A DNA stretch of 64,000 nucleotides from Enterobacter dykesii (GTDB lineage Bacteria; Pseudomonadota; Gammaproteobacteria; Enterobacterales; Enterobacteriaceae): NCBI RefSeq assembly GCF_008364625.2, contig NZ_CP126604.1, positions 4,340,001 through 4,404,000 on the forward strand, given 5' to 3'. How positions within the stretch are numbered: position 1 is the first letter of the stretch; every line of letters starts with the position of its first letter. A model generated the notes under the pieces. That model saw only the letters and a program-made list of their open reading frames with translations. It ran no database searches and had not been told where the DNA came from. Made by a program: the position numbers and the translations under genes. Positions 1 through 8,103 of this stretch are shown here, in pieces.

Positions 1-622
1 GGCGGTGAATAATCATCACATGCTTGAAGCGAGCCTGGGGTACTTCATTAACCCGCTGGTGAACATCGTGCTGGGGATGATTTTCCTCGGGGAGCGCTTC
101 CGCCGGATGCAGTGGGTGGCGGTGATTCTGGCCTTCTGCGGCGTACTGGTGCAGCTCTGGACCTTCGGCTCGCTGCCGATTATTGCCCTCGGCCTGGCGT
201 TCAGCTTTGCGTTCTACGGCCTGGTGCGTAAGAAGATTGCGGTTGAAGCACAGACGGGGATGCTGTTTGAAACCCTGTGGCTGCTGCCGGTAGCGGCGAT
301 TTATCTCTTCGGCATTGCCGACAGCCCAACCAGCCACATGGGCAGCAACCCGTGGTCGCTGAACCTGATGCTGATGGCGGCGGGCGTGGTAACCACCATT
401 CCACTGCTGTGCTTCACCGGTGCAGCGACGCGCCTGCGTCTCTCTACGCTGGGCTTCTTCCAGTACATTGGCCCGACGCTGATGTTCCTGCTGGCGGTGG
501 TGTTTTACGGCGAAGTGCCGGGGGCGGATAAGATGGTGACGTTCGCCTTTATCTGGGTGGCGCTGGCGATTTTCGTCGCCGATGCGATTTATACCCAACG
601 CAGGGTGCGTAAAGGGCTGTAA
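1..622 (+). CDS. rarD: RarD, EamA/DMT-family permease, 3' part only
   Basis: About 206 C-terminal residues of an inner-membrane drug/metabolite transporter; the start lies before the window (E. coli RarD is about 296 residues). The reading frame is open from base 2. The sequence is a run of hydrophobic helices with short basic loops, contains the RarD-typical NNHHMLEASLGYFINP stretch at the window edge, and ends QRRVRKGL. RarD was named for a link to chloramphenicol sensitivity, but its substrate is not settled. It converges on corA across a short intergenic repeat. Confidence 0.95.
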   Translation, partial: AVNNHHMLEASLGYFINPLVNIVLGMIFLGERFRRMQWVAVILAFCGVLVQLWTFGSLPIIALGLAFSFAFYGLVRKKIAVEAQTGMLFETLWLLPVAAIYLFGIADSPTSHMGSNPWSLNLMLMAAGVVTTIPLLCFTGAATRLRLSTLGFFQYIGPTLMFLLAVVFYGEVPGADKMVTFAFIWVALAIFVADAIYTQRRVRKGL

Positions 623-626
623 AGTT

Positions 627-660
627 GCCCTCACCCTAACCCTCTCCCACAGGGAGAGGG
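627..660. repeat. 34-bp CTCTCCC/GGGAGAG palindromic repeat, copy 1
   Basis: Lies between the convergent ends of rarD and corA. The core is a hairpin, CCCTCTCCC-aca-GGGAGAGGG, preceded by GCCCTCACCC. An inverted second copy with 4 mismatches over 34 bases lies at 37898-37932. Possibly an intergenic repeat of the REP type; it may also act as a transcription-end hairpin. Confidence 0.7.
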
Positions 661-674
661 AATTCGCCTCGCTC

Positions 675-1625
675 TTACAGCCAGTTCCGGCGCTTGAAAT
701 AGAGATACGGCGCCAGCCCCGCGAGGATCATAAAGATAATCGCCCCCGGATAGCCAAAGCTCCACTTCAGCTCCGGCATAAACTCGAAGTTCATCCCGTA
801 GCTGGAGGCTACCAGCGTCGGCGGCAGGAACACCACGGAAACCACCGAGAAGATCTTGATGATGCGGTTCTGCTCGATGTTGATAAAGCCCATCGCCGCC
901 TGCATCAGGAAGTTCACCTTCTGGAACAGGGATTCGTTGTGCGGCAGCAGGGATTCGATATCTCGTAAGATCTCACGCGCCTGCTCCAACTGACCGCCCG
1001 GCAGACGCGCCTTGCGCACCAGGAAGTTCAGCGCGCGCTGGGTATCCATCAGACACAAGCGCACCTTCCAGCCGATATCTTCCAGCTCCGCCAGCGTGGA
1101 GAGCGCTTCGTCGTACTCATCGCCCTGATGGCCTTCCATGATCACGCGGCTCAGCTTTTCCAGATCGCTGTAGATGTTTTCAATTTCGTCCGCCAGCTGT
1201 TCAATTTTGGTCTCGAACAGATCGAGCAGCAGTTCGTAAGCGTTACCGTCCACCATTGCCTGGCTGCGGGCGCGCATGCGGTAGAGGCGGAATGCCGGCA
1301 GCTCACGCTCGCGCAGGGTAAACAGACGGCCGTCGCGAATGGTAAACGCCACGGTGGAGTTACCCGCGTGGTCTTCCGCATCTTCAAAGAAGAAGAAGGA
1401 GTGAATATGCAGACCGTCTTCGTCTTCAAAAAAACGCGCGGATGCTTCGATGTCTTCCAGTTCCGGGCGGGTTGCCAGGCTTTGCCCCAGTTCAGATTGT
1501 ACGCGAAGGCGTTCATCGTCGTCCGGCTCGACCAGATCCACCCATACGGCATCAATGAGGGGCTGTGACTCTTCGGCTTCAAGCCGAGTCAGTCGGTTAT
1601 TTTCGAGTTGAAATGCGCTCAACAT
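675..1625 (-). CDS. corA: CorA magnesium/cobalt transporter
   Basis: Inner-membrane pentameric channel for Mg2+ uptake (also Co2+ and Ni2+). The 316-residue product has the usual length. It has a long acidic cytoplasmic N-terminal domain, then two C-terminal membrane helices; the family signature YGMNF follows the first helix and the protein ends in a basic KRRNWL tail. The ATG at 1625 (MLSAFQLE) is chosen because it matches the E. coli start and follows a GGGAG-like ribosome site; the frame stays open 16 codons further upstream. It lies downstream of uvrD on the same strand, separated by a 357-base leader that probably controls it. Confidence 0.97.
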   Translation of the reverse strand: MLSAFQLENNRLTRLEAEESQPLIDAVWVDLVEPDDDERLRVQSELGQSLATRPELEDIEASARFFEDEDGLHIHSFFFFEDAEDHAGNSTVAFTIRDGRLFTLRERELPAFRLYRMRARSQAMVDGNAYELLLDLFETKIEQLADEIENIYSDLEKLSRVIMEGHQGDEYDEALSTLAELEDIGWKVRLCLMDTQRALNFLVRKARLPGGQLEQAREILRDIESLLPHNESLFQKVNFLMQAAMGFINIEQNRIIKIFSVVSVVFLPPTLVASSYGMNFEFMPELKWSFGYPGAIIFMILAGLAPYLYFKRRNWL

Positions 1626-1982
1626 GACCGGGACTCCCAATGCAAAAAATATCGGACAGTTCGGTGGGCACACAGAAACAAATTGGGTTTCAGACCATTA
1701 AACAGCCTGACTCAGCGCGACGGGAATAATGCAGGTCGCTGACAACCACTAAGGCCATCAGCAAGAGGAGATAGCCTTAGGAGTTGTTCCTGGATGACAG
1801 GGAATTGAGCCAGTATCTACTGGGTGTGTCCAAGGCGAATGTCCTCTTAGCGTAATCGTGCGCGCATGTTACGCCAGCTATAACTGTGGCGTCAACACGC
1901 AACGGAACGCTGAAGGGCATTAATTGACCTTCACTGTATAAGGCTAGCAGATTATTACAAAATAATGATATTTTTCTGAATG
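1626..1982 (-). promoter_or_regulatory. corA leader region (uvrD-corA intergenic)
   Basis: 357 bases upstream of corA. It contains a strong hairpin at 1742-1787: arms ACAAC/GTTGT and CTAAGGC/GCCTTAG around an 18-base loop. A small ORF (1777-1920) with a good ribosome site ends inside the hairpin stem. In Salmonella the corA leader holds a short ORF, corL, whose translation controls Rho-dependent termination before corA; this region is the likely equivalent. A TATACA box lies at about 1939-1944 but has no convincing -35. Confidence 0.55.
1777..1920 (-). CDS. Candidate corA leader ORF, 47 codons
   Basis: Starts MPFSVPLRVDATV and ends SSRNNS. GAAGG lies 7 bases before the ATG. The TAA (1777-1779) falls in the 3' half-palindrome of the hairpin at 1742-1787, so a ribosome ending here would melt the hairpin, as expected of a regulatory leader. 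I do not recognise the peptide, and it is longer than I recall for Salmonella CorL. A second, 22-codon ORF nearer corA (start MALVVVSDLH) has no ribosome site. Translation is inferred only. Confidence 0.35.
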   Translation of the reverse strand: MPFSVPLRVDATVIAGVTCAHDYAKRTFALDTPSRYWLNSLSSRNNS

Positions 1983-4145
1983 TTAGACCGTTTCCAGCTT
2001 CGCGTAGGCCGCCACCAGCCATTTGATCCCCTGCCCCTGGAACGCCACCTGCAGGCGGCTGTGCTCGCCGCTGCCTTCCAGATTCACAATGGTGCCTTCG
2101 CCAAACTTCGAATGGCGCACGCGCTGGCCCAGCTTGTAGCCAGTGTCCGTTTCCGCAATCGGCGAGCCCATACGCTGATGGCTGACCGGACGGCTGATGC
2201 TCGCCCGCAGACGCACCTCTTCCACGCACTCCTCCGGCAGTTCGCCGATAAAGCGCGACGGACGGTGATAAACCTCTTTACCGTACAGACGGCGGGTTTC
2301 GGCGTAGGTTAGCGTCAGCTTTTGCATCGCGCGCGTTACGCCCACGTAGGCCAGACGACGCTCCTCTTCCAGACGGCCGCCTTCATCCAGCGACATCTGG
2401 CTCGGGAACATCCCCTCTTCCATCCCGACGATGAACACCTGCGGGAACTCCAGGCCTTTCGCGGAGTGCAGGGTCATCAGCTGAACCGCATCCTGCCAGG
2501 TGTCCGCCTGCCCTTCACCCGCTTCCAGCGCGGCGTGGGAGAGGAACGCCTGCAGCGGCATCAGGTCTTCGTCTTCTTCGTTGTAGCTGAACTGGCGCGT
2601 TGCCGTGACCAGTTCCTCTAAGTTCTCAATACGGGTCTGGCCCTTTTCGCCTTTCTCCTGCTCGTACATGGTGCGCAGACCGGAATCTTTAATCACCCGG
2701 TCGGTCTGCACGTGCAGCGGCATGTCGGCCGTTTCCTGCGCCAGAGCGTCAATCAGCTCAAGGAAGCGCTGTAATGCGCTGGCGGCGCGTCCAGCGAGGG
2801 CTTTTTCCTGCAGCAGCTCGCGGCACGCCTGCCACAGCGTCAGTTGGCGATCGCGCGAGGCCTGACGCACGACGTCCAGCGTGCGGTCGCCAATCCCGCG
2901 GGTCGGCGTATTGACCACGCGTTCAAACGCCGCGTCGTCGTTACGGTTCGCAATGAGGCGCAGATACGACAGCGCATCTTTGATTTCCTGACGTTCGAAG
3001 AAGCGCATACCGCCGTAAATGCGGTACGGCATGCTCACCTGCAGGAGCGCCTCTTCCAGCACGCGCGACTGGGCGTTGCTGCGGTAGAGAATGGCGCACT
3101 GCTCCAGCGCGCCGCCGTTATCCTGCCAGGTTTTGATGCGGTTCACCACGAAGCGGGCTTCGTCGAGTTCGTTGAAGGCGCAGTAGATCGAAATCGGTTC
3201 GCCGTCGACGCCGTCGGTCCACAGCTTTTTACCCAGACGCCCGTTGTTGTTTTCAATGAGGGCGTTGGCCGCGCTCAGGATGTTGCTGGTTGAACGGTAG
3301 TTCTGCTCCAGACGGATAGTTTCCGCGCCGGGAAAGTCGTTGAGGAAGCGCTGGATGTTCTCCACCTGCGCCCCGCGCCAGCCGTAGATCGACTGGTCAT
3401 CATCGCCCACGATCATCACCTTGCCGGTATCACCGGCCAGCAGGCGGATCCACGCGTACTGAATGTTGTTGGTATCCTGGAATTCGTCCACCAGAATATT
3501 GGTGAAGCGTTCGCGGTAGTGCTGCAGGATGTGCGGTTTGTTGAGCCATAGCTCGTGAGCGCGCAGCAGCAGCTCGGCAAAATCCACCAGACCGGCGCGA
3601 TCGCACGCTTCCTGATAGGCCTTGTAGACGTTCTGCCAGGTCTGCTCGACCGGGTTGCCGAAGCTCTGAATATGGTGCGGGCGCAGCCCCTCGTCCTTCT
3701 GGCCGTTGATGTACCACATCGCCTGACGCGGCGGCCACTGCTTCTCGTCGAGGTTCATCGCCTTGATCAGGCGCTTCAGCAAGCGGAGCTGGTCTTCGCT
3801 GTCGAGGATCTGGAAATCCTGCGGCAGATTGGCGTCCATATGGTGCGCGCGCAGCAGGCGGTGCGCCAGGCCGTGGAAGGTGCCAACCCACATGCCGCCC
3901 TGGCTGGTGCCCATCAGCTGGGCGATACGGTGGCGCATCTCTGCCGCCGCCTTGTTGGTGAACGTCACCGCCATGATGGAGTACGGGGAGCAGTTCTCCA
4001 CGCTCTGCAGCCAGGCGATACGGTGAACCAGCACGCGCGTCTTACCACTGCCCGCTCCAGCCAGCACCAGCAGGTTGGTGCGCGAGGCGGCAACCGCGTC
4101 ACGCTGTTTGTCATTAAGGCTGTCGAGCAGGTAAGAAACGTCCAT
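1983..4145 (-). CDS. uvrD: UvrD, DNA helicase II
   Basis: Superfamily 1A 3'-5' helicase for nucleotide excision repair (removes UvrC and the cut oligonucleotide), methyl-directed mismatch repair and clearing RecA filaments. 720 residues, matching E. coli. Visible motifs: Walker A GAGSGKT near residue 30, motif II VDEFQDTN near 218, QSIYGWRGA, the LEQNYRST motif near 280, and motif V/VI TLHSAKGLEFPQVF and VGVTRAM near 565-605. The C-terminus (GQRVRHSKFGEGTIV) is the Tudor-like domain that contacts RNA polymerase and UvrB. The ATG at 4145 (MDVSYLLDSLND) is chosen over an upstream in-frame codon because it matches E. coli and keeps the LexA-controlled leader outside the gene. Confidence 0.98.
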   Translation of the reverse strand: MDVSYLLDSLNDKQRDAVAASRTNLLVLAGAGSGKTRVLVHRIAWLQSVENCSPYSIMAVTFTNKAAAEMRHRIAQLMGTSQGGMWVGTFHGLAHRLLRAHHMDANLPQDFQILDSEDQLRLLKRLIKAMNLDEKQWPPRQAMWYINGQKDEGLRPHHIQSFGNPVEQTWQNVYKAYQEACDRAGLVDFAELLLRAHELWLNKPHILQHYRERFTNILVDEFQDTNNIQYAWIRLLAGDTGKVMIVGDDDQSIYGWRGAQVENIQRFLNDFPGAETIRLEQNYRSTSNILSAANALIENNNGRLGKKLWTDGVDGEPISIYCAFNELDEARFVVNRIKTWQDNGGALEQCAILYRSNAQSRVLEEALLQVSMPYRIYGGMRFFERQEIKDALSYLRLIANRNDDAAFERVVNTPTRGIGDRTLDVVRQASRDRQLTLWQACRELLQEKALAGRAASALQRFLELIDALAQETADMPLHVQTDRVIKDSGLRTMYEQEKGEKGQTRIENLEELVTATRQFSYNEEDEDLMPLQAFLSHAALEAGEGQADTWQDAVQLMTLHSAKGLEFPQVFIVGMEEGMFPSQMSLDEGGRLEEERRLAYVGVTRAMQKLTLTYAETRRLYGKEVYHRPSRFIGELPEECVEEVRLRASISRPVSHQRMGSPIAETDTGYKLGQRVRHSKFGEGTIVNLEGSGEHSRLQVAFQGQGIKWLVAAYAKLETV

Positions 4146-4196
4146 TGGCACCGTCACGTCATGTCGGGCAGGCGAATGTTTCAACTCGCCAAAACC

Positions 4197-4212
4197 CTGT
4201 TAATTTATACAG
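4197..4212 (-). promoter_or_regulatory. LexA (SOS) box of uvrD
   Basis: CTGT-N8-ACAG with an AT-rich centre, the core LexA pattern. It lies about 50 bases upstream of the uvrD start and just downstream of the -10 box, where bound LexA would block transcription. Matches the known SOS control of uvrD in E. coli. Confidence 0.9.
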
Positions 4213-4223
4213 AACAATTGATG

Positions 4224-4251
4224 ATTATATCAGCGTCGTGAGGGATGCCAA
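4224..4251 (-). promoter_or_regulatory. uvrD promoter
   Basis: On the minus strand, TTGGCA (4251-4246), a 16-base spacer and a perfect TATAAT (4229-4224). It lies inside the last codons and stop of yigB, so uvrD has its own promoter at the end of the dapF-yigA-xerC-yigB operon. Confidence 0.85.
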
Positions 4252-4941
4252 CCGCGAAATTTCCACGTGCGGCAGAAGACGGCTATCGGAGGCGATCATC
4301 AGGTCAGCGTTTTCCGGCTTGATCCAGCAGGCCTGCATCCCGCAGCGGATAGCACCGGCCACGTCCGTGGTCAGGTCATCTCCCACGTGCAGAATGTTAC
4401 CCAGCGGCAGGTTAAGCTTATCTGCCGCCAGATGGTACATATCATTAAATGGCTTCGCGCGCCCGTGCGGGCCCGCGCGCAGCACAAATTCAAAGTAATC
4501 GCTCAGGCCAAACAGCTCGGGCTGGGCATTGCCGTTGGTGATGGCCACCAGCGGCCACTTTTCGGCAAGCTTCGCCAGCGTGTCGTGGGTTTCCTGCGGC
4601 ACGTCGATACGGCTGCGCCATTTGGCAAAGTTTTCCATGGCTGCTTCCGCCCCGATGGCCGCGTCCTGCGCGCTCAGGCCGGCATTGAGCATCGCCTGTT
4701 CAACCGCACGACGACGCCATTCGGTCACGTCGTGGTAAATGTCCGGCTCGGTTTCCCGCAGGGACTGGCGCAGCTTCTGGAAGTCCTTGTTCTGTATCGC
4801 CTTCAGCGCAGGATGGTAGTTCTGCACAAACGCCAGCGACTCCTGCTCGGTACGCAGGATCACCTCGCGGTTGTCATAAAGAGTGTCATCAAGGTCAAAC
4901 GTCAGGGCTGAGATCTGACCGAGTGGGCGGTAAAAACGCAT
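4225..4941 (-). CDS. yigB: YigB, HAD-superfamily FMN phosphatase
   Basis: 238 residues, usual length. Haloacid dehalogenase phosphatase; the E. coli enzyme dephosphorylates FMN to riboflavin. HAD motif [10 protein letters not shown] is at residues 15-23 with both catalytic Asp, motif II AITNGN is mid-protein, and motif [15 protein letters not shown] is near residue 180. A helical cap lies between motifs I and II. Its ATG overlaps the xerC stop by one base (TAATG), so the two are translationally coupled, last of the dapF-yigA-xerC-yigB group. Confidence 0.96.
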   Translation of the reverse strand: MRFYRPLGQISALTFDLDDTLYDNREVILRTEQESLAFVQNYHPALKAIQNKDFQKLRQSLRETEPDIYHDVTEWRRRAVEQAMLNAGLSAQDAAIGAEAAMENFAKWRSRIDVPQETHDTLAKLAEKWPLVAITNGNAQPELFGLSDYFEFVLRAGPHGRAKPFNDMYHLAADKLNLPLGNILHVGDDLTTDVAGAIRCGMQACWIKPENADLMIASDSRLLPHVEISRLASLTTLI

Positions 4942-5843
4942 TATTTCCCCCGTTTGGCGCGTGGATGCGCCGCGTCATACACCGAGGCAAGGTGCTGGAA
5001 GTCTAAGTGGGTATAGATTTGTGTGGTCGACAGGTTCGCGTGGCCAAGCAGTTCCTGCACGCCGCGCAGATCGCCGCTCGACTCAAGCATGTGTGTCGCA
5101 AAGGAGTGGCGCAGCTTGTGCGGGTGAACGTGGCTGTTCAGCCCCTGCTTAATGCCCCACTCCGCAAAGCGCTTCTGCACGTTACGCGCCGAGATCCGTT
5201 TGCCGAGCTTCGACAGGAACAGCGCATCTTCGTCGGAGCCAAACAGCCCGCGCAGGTCAAGCCAGTGCTCAATCCAGGAAACCGCATTGCGGCCAATCGG
5301 CAGGCGGCGCTCTTTGCTGCCCTTACCCATTACCCACACTTCGCCCGATTCCAGATCGAGATGCTTGAGGTCAAGGTTGACGAGTTCAGACAGACGCAGC
5401 CCGGCACCGTACATCACCTCCAGCATCGCGCGGTCGCGCACGGCGAGCGGGTCGTTAAGGTCGATATCCAGCAGGCGATTTACGTCGTCAACGTCGATAT
5501 TTTTAGGCAGATGGCGCGGCGCTTTCGGCGTGGCGATCCCCTTTGCCGGGTTGGCTTTTAAGCCCCCCTGGCTGACCAGCCAGTCGAAGAAACTGCGCAG
5601 CGCTGAGAGCCTGAGCGCCAGGCTTGCCGGGCTGAGATTTTTTTTACGGCTACGCACGACGAACCCGCGCACCGTCGCAGCGTCACATTGTTGCCAGCTT
5701 TTCAGGCCGATTTCGTCGGCGATCTGCATGATGGCATCAAGCTGACGCTGGTAGTTGAGCAGGGTAATGGGGCTAAGCTGACGCTCCACGCCCAGATAGC
5801 GCAGAAAGCGCGAGACGTCATTGGCGAGCAGTCCGTCCGTCAT
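4941..5843 (-). CDS. xerC: XerC tyrosine recombinase
   Basis: 300 residues. With XerD it resolves chromosome dimers at dif, under FtsK control, and acts at plasmid cer-type sites. It has an N-terminal SAM-like core-binding domain (residues 1-90) and a C-terminal catalytic domain. Catalytic residues are visible: Arg in [12 protein letters not shown], Lys in [12 protein letters not shown], His/Arg in [12 protein letters not shown], His in [13 protein letters not shown], and the Tyr nucleophile in [10 protein letters not shown]. Its ATG overlaps the yigA stop by 4 bases. Confidence 0.98.
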   Translation of the reverse strand: MTDGLLANDVSRFLRYLGVERQLSPITLLNYQRQLDAIMQIADEIGLKSWQQCDAATVRGFVVRSRKKNLSPASLALRLSALRSFFDWLVSQGGLKANPAKGIATPKAPRHLPKNIDVDDVNRLLDIDLNDPLAVRDRAMLEVMYGAGLRLSELVNLDLKHLDLESGEVWVMGKGSKERRLPIGRNAVSWIEHWLDLRGLFGSDEDALFLSKLGKRISARNVQKRFAEWGIKQGLNSHVHPHKLRHSFATHMLESSGDLRGVQELLGHANLSTTQIYTHLDFQHLASVYDAAHPRAKRGK

Positions 5844-6547
5844 ACGCGCTCAATCCAGCGCTCCAGCAGCTCGGGCAGCATCAGGGCAATCTCCTGCAGC
5901 AGGTGCGTGGCCTGCCCCTGCTCATAGTGATGCGCGTCGCGGCTGGTAAATAATATGACGCCCAGATCGCCATCGCGCCCCATCAGCGACATCGCCACCG
6001 AGCCAATCGCTTTGGCTTCCGGTAACACCACCAGTAGCTCAGGTCCGTTAAGCGGCCCCAGATAGTGGTGCTCATGGCCCAGACGCTGAATGCGCAACGG
6101 TTCAAACGCCTGACGGCTCAGCGCCAGATGGGTGAACCCCGACGGCGCGCCGATGCGCCAGCGGTCAGGGAAAAGACGAATCGTTGCGCCCGCCAGCCCC
6201 AGCTCCCGGGCCCAGCGGTGGAAGCGGCTGAGGAACTCGTCAAGGCTGTGCGCCGACGCCAGACGCGCCTGCAGATGCAGCAGACGATAGAACAGGCTTT
6301 CGTTGGTGCTGGCCTGCTCCATCAGCAGCGTCATATTCTCTTCAAGCTGATTGATGTGGTTGCGCGAGCGCGCCATGTGCCATTCGACCAGCGACACGGT
6401 CCCGCGAACCGGATGCGGCACGCGCATCTCTTCGACGACGCGTGCATTGCGAATAAAAAACTCAGGATTGCGCAGCAGATAATCAACAACAGCTCTGTCG
6501 TCCAGTTCCGTCACTGTTTCCTGCAGTTCTTCCCCTGGTTGTTTCAT
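5840..6547 (-). CDS. yigA: YigA, DUF484 protein
   Basis: 235 residues. A DUF484 protein, related to GAF-like domains, of unknown function, conserved between dapF and xerC in gammaproteobacteria. The N-terminus is acidic and helical ([16 protein letters not shown]), followed by a likely coiled segment ([16 protein letters not shown]) and a mixed alpha/beta C-terminal half. Overlaps both neighbours by 4 bases (ATGA), implying one mRNA and coupled translation. No catalytic motif is apparent. Confidence 0.93.
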   Translation of the reverse strand: MKQPGEELQETVTELDDRAVVDYLLRNPEFFIRNARVVEEMRVPHPVRGTVSLVEWHMARSRNHINQLEENMTLLMEQASTNESLFYRLLHLQARLASAHSLDEFLSRFHRWARELGLAGATIRLFPDRWRIGAPSGFTHLALSRQAFEPLRIQRLGHEHHYLGPLNGPELLVVLPEAKAIGSVAMSLMGRDGDLGVILFTSRDAHHYEQGQATHLLQEIALMLPELLERWIERV

Positions 6548-7368
6548 AGATGGATAAACCCGTCATAGACATGTGCCGCCGGGCCAGTCATATACAGTGG
6601 ATGACCCGGTCCTTTCCAGGCGATATCAAGCCGACCGCCCGGTAATTCCACGCGAACCTCTTCAGCCAGTAACCCCTGGGCGATGCCCACGGCCACCGCT
6701 GCACAGGCACCGCTTCCGCAGGCCTGCGTCTCGCCCGCGCCGCGCTCGTAAACCCGCAGGCGAATGTGTTCGCGCTTCACCACCTGCATAAAGCCGATGT
6801 TCGCGCGCTCCGGGAAACGTTCGTGGCTTTCCAGCACCGGGCCGAGCGTTTCGACCGCGGCGGTTTCCACATCATCAACCTGAATCACGCAGTGTGGGTT
6901 ACCCATTGAGACGACGCCGCACAATACTGTCTGCTCGGCTGCACGCATAATATAGGTCTTTTCCGCTTTGTTTGCGCGAAACGGCACGACGGAGGGCTCG
7001 AAATTAGGCTCGCCCATGTTCACGCGCACCAGCTCATCATCGGTGACGCTGAGCACCATGCGACCATTGGCCGTGCTGACGCGAATATCACGCTTGTTGG
7101 TCAGCCCTTTCAGGCGGACAAAGCGGGCAAAACAGCGCGCGCCGTTGCCGCACTGGTTAACTTCGCTGCCGTCCGCGTTAAAAATACGGTAGTGAAAATC
7201 GAGGTCGGGATCGTACGGTGGCTCGACCACCAGCAGCTGATCGAACCCCACGCCCAGATGCCGATCCGCCAGGCGACGGATCAGTTCCGGGGAGAAAAAC
7301 ACATTCTGCGTTACCGCGTCGACGACCATAAAATCGTTGCCAAGGCCATGCATTTTAGAGAACTGCAT
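6544..7368 (-). CDS. dapF: DapF, diaminopimelate epimerase
   Basis: 274 residues, as in E. coli. Converts LL- to meso-diaminopimelate for lysine and peptidoglycan synthesis, without a cofactor, using two cysteines. Both are visible: the first in CGNGARC near residue 73, the second in ACGSGACA near residue 217. The ATG at 7368 ([13 protein letters not shown]) is preferred over one 4 codons upstream because GGAG lies 6 bases before it and family members start there. First gene of the dapF-yigA-xerC-yigB overlapping set and 35 bases after lptM. Confidence 0.97.
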   Translation of the reverse strand: MQFSKMHGLGNDFMVVDAVTQNVFFSPELIRRLADRHLGVGFDQLLVVEPPYDPDLDFHYRIFNADGSEVNQCGNGARCFARFVRLKGLTNKRDIRVSTANGRMVLSVTDDELVRVNMGEPNFEPSVVPFRANKAEKTYIMRAAEQTVLCGVVSMGNPHCVIQVDDVETAAVETLGPVLESHERFPERANIGFMQVVKREHIRLRVYERGAGETQACGSGACAAVAVGIAQGLLAEEVRVELPGGRLDIAWKGPGHPLYMTGPAAHVYDGFIHL

Positions 7369-7403
7369 CATTTGCTCCATTGCGCGGGTACAGAACGTTG
7401 TCG

Positions 7404-7607
7404 TCAGAGATTAACCTGAGTCGGGCCACCGTTGTCGCCACGGTCGTTAGTATTTGGCGTGGTAGACTCAATGCCGCTGTTAACCGGTTTCGTCGGCGGC
7501 GGCGCGGTTTTATCCGCAGGAGGGAAGTACAGTGGTCCCTTCAGTCCGCAGCCAGTCAGGCTAAACAGCGTGATGAGAACGGCAAGCGTTCGGAAAGCGT
7601 TTTTCAT
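7404..7607 (-). CDS. lptM: LptM (YifL) small lipoprotein of the LPS translocon
   Basis: 67 residues. It has a signal peptide ([17 protein letters not shown]) and lipobox LTGC with the lipidated Cys at residue 20, then the conserved [12 protein letters not shown] segment and a Pro/Thr-rich disordered tail. LptM in E. coli binds LptD and helps LptDE assembly and disulfide maturation at the outer membrane. The ATG at 7607 begins the signal peptide; the same frame runs open for another 345 bases upstream, but that part overlaps cyaY antisense and is not genic. Divergent from cyaY. Confidence 0.93.
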   Translation of the reverse strand: MKNAFRTLAVLITLFSLTGCGLKGPLYFPPADKTAPPPTKPVNSGIESTTPNTNDRGDNGGPTQVNL

Positions 7608-7742
7608 TATAAAGTTGCCCGTAAGTTCAAATCTGTTTCTATCATCGCAGGAGAAGACACAAAAGCAAGAGTTTGCCGCTTTCCTGCAACGGGAATTATT
7701 TAGGGTTATACTGCCGGCATCACGAAAAACAGGAACAAAACC

Positions 7743-8063
7743 ATGAACGACAGTGAATTCCATCGCCTTGCCGACAACCTGTGGATGACCATCGAAGAGC
7801 GTCTTGACGACTGGGACGGCGACAGCGATATCGATTGCGAAATCAACGGCGGCATTCTGACCCTGAGCTTCGAAAATGGCAGCAAAATTATTATTAACCG
7901 CCAGGAGCCGCTCCACCAGGTCTGGTTGGCCGCGAAACAGGGCGGCTATCATTTCGATCTGAAAGACGGAGAATGGGTTTGCGACCGCAGCGGCGTCACG
8001 TTCTGGGATCTGCTGGAACAGGCAGCGACCGCGCAGGCCGGTGAGGAAGTGAGTTTCAGGTAG
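7743..8063 (+). CDS. cyaY: CyaY, bacterial frataxin
   Basis: 106 residues, full length. An iron-binding protein that interacts with IscS and modulates Fe-S cluster assembly. The acidic N-terminal helix rich in Asp/Glu ([18 protein letters not shown]) is the iron-binding ridge; the beta-sheet core with [12 protein letters not shown] and GGYHFDL is typical. An AGGA-like ribosome site precedes the ATG. It converges on cyaA across a REP element. Confidence 0.97.
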   Translation: MNDSEFHRLADNLWMTIEERLDDWDGDSDIDCEINGGILTLSFENGSKIIINRQEPLHQVWLAAKQGGYHFDLKDGEWVCDRSGVTFWDLLEQAATAQAGEEVSFR

Positions 8064-8070
8064 TTTTGTT

Positions 8071-8095
8071 GCCGGGTGGCGCTGCGCTATCCGGC
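8071..8095. repeat. REP element between cyaY and cyaA
   Basis: A GCCGGGTGGCG-type palindrome closing with CTATCCGGC, the standard enterobacterial REP/PU core, located between two convergent genes. It probably stabilises mRNA 3' ends. Confidence 0.8.
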
Positions 8096-8103
8096 GAAAA
8101 GAC

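Noticed and set aside
1675-1756. 22-codon ORF (start MALVVVSDLH) in the corA leader
   Set aside because: It has no ribosome site; kept only as an alternative to the 47-codon ORF.
7608-7952. Upstream extension of lptM giving a 182-residue product
   Set aside because: It would overlap cyaY antisense and place the signal peptide in the middle of the protein; the lipoprotein start at 7607 fits the family.
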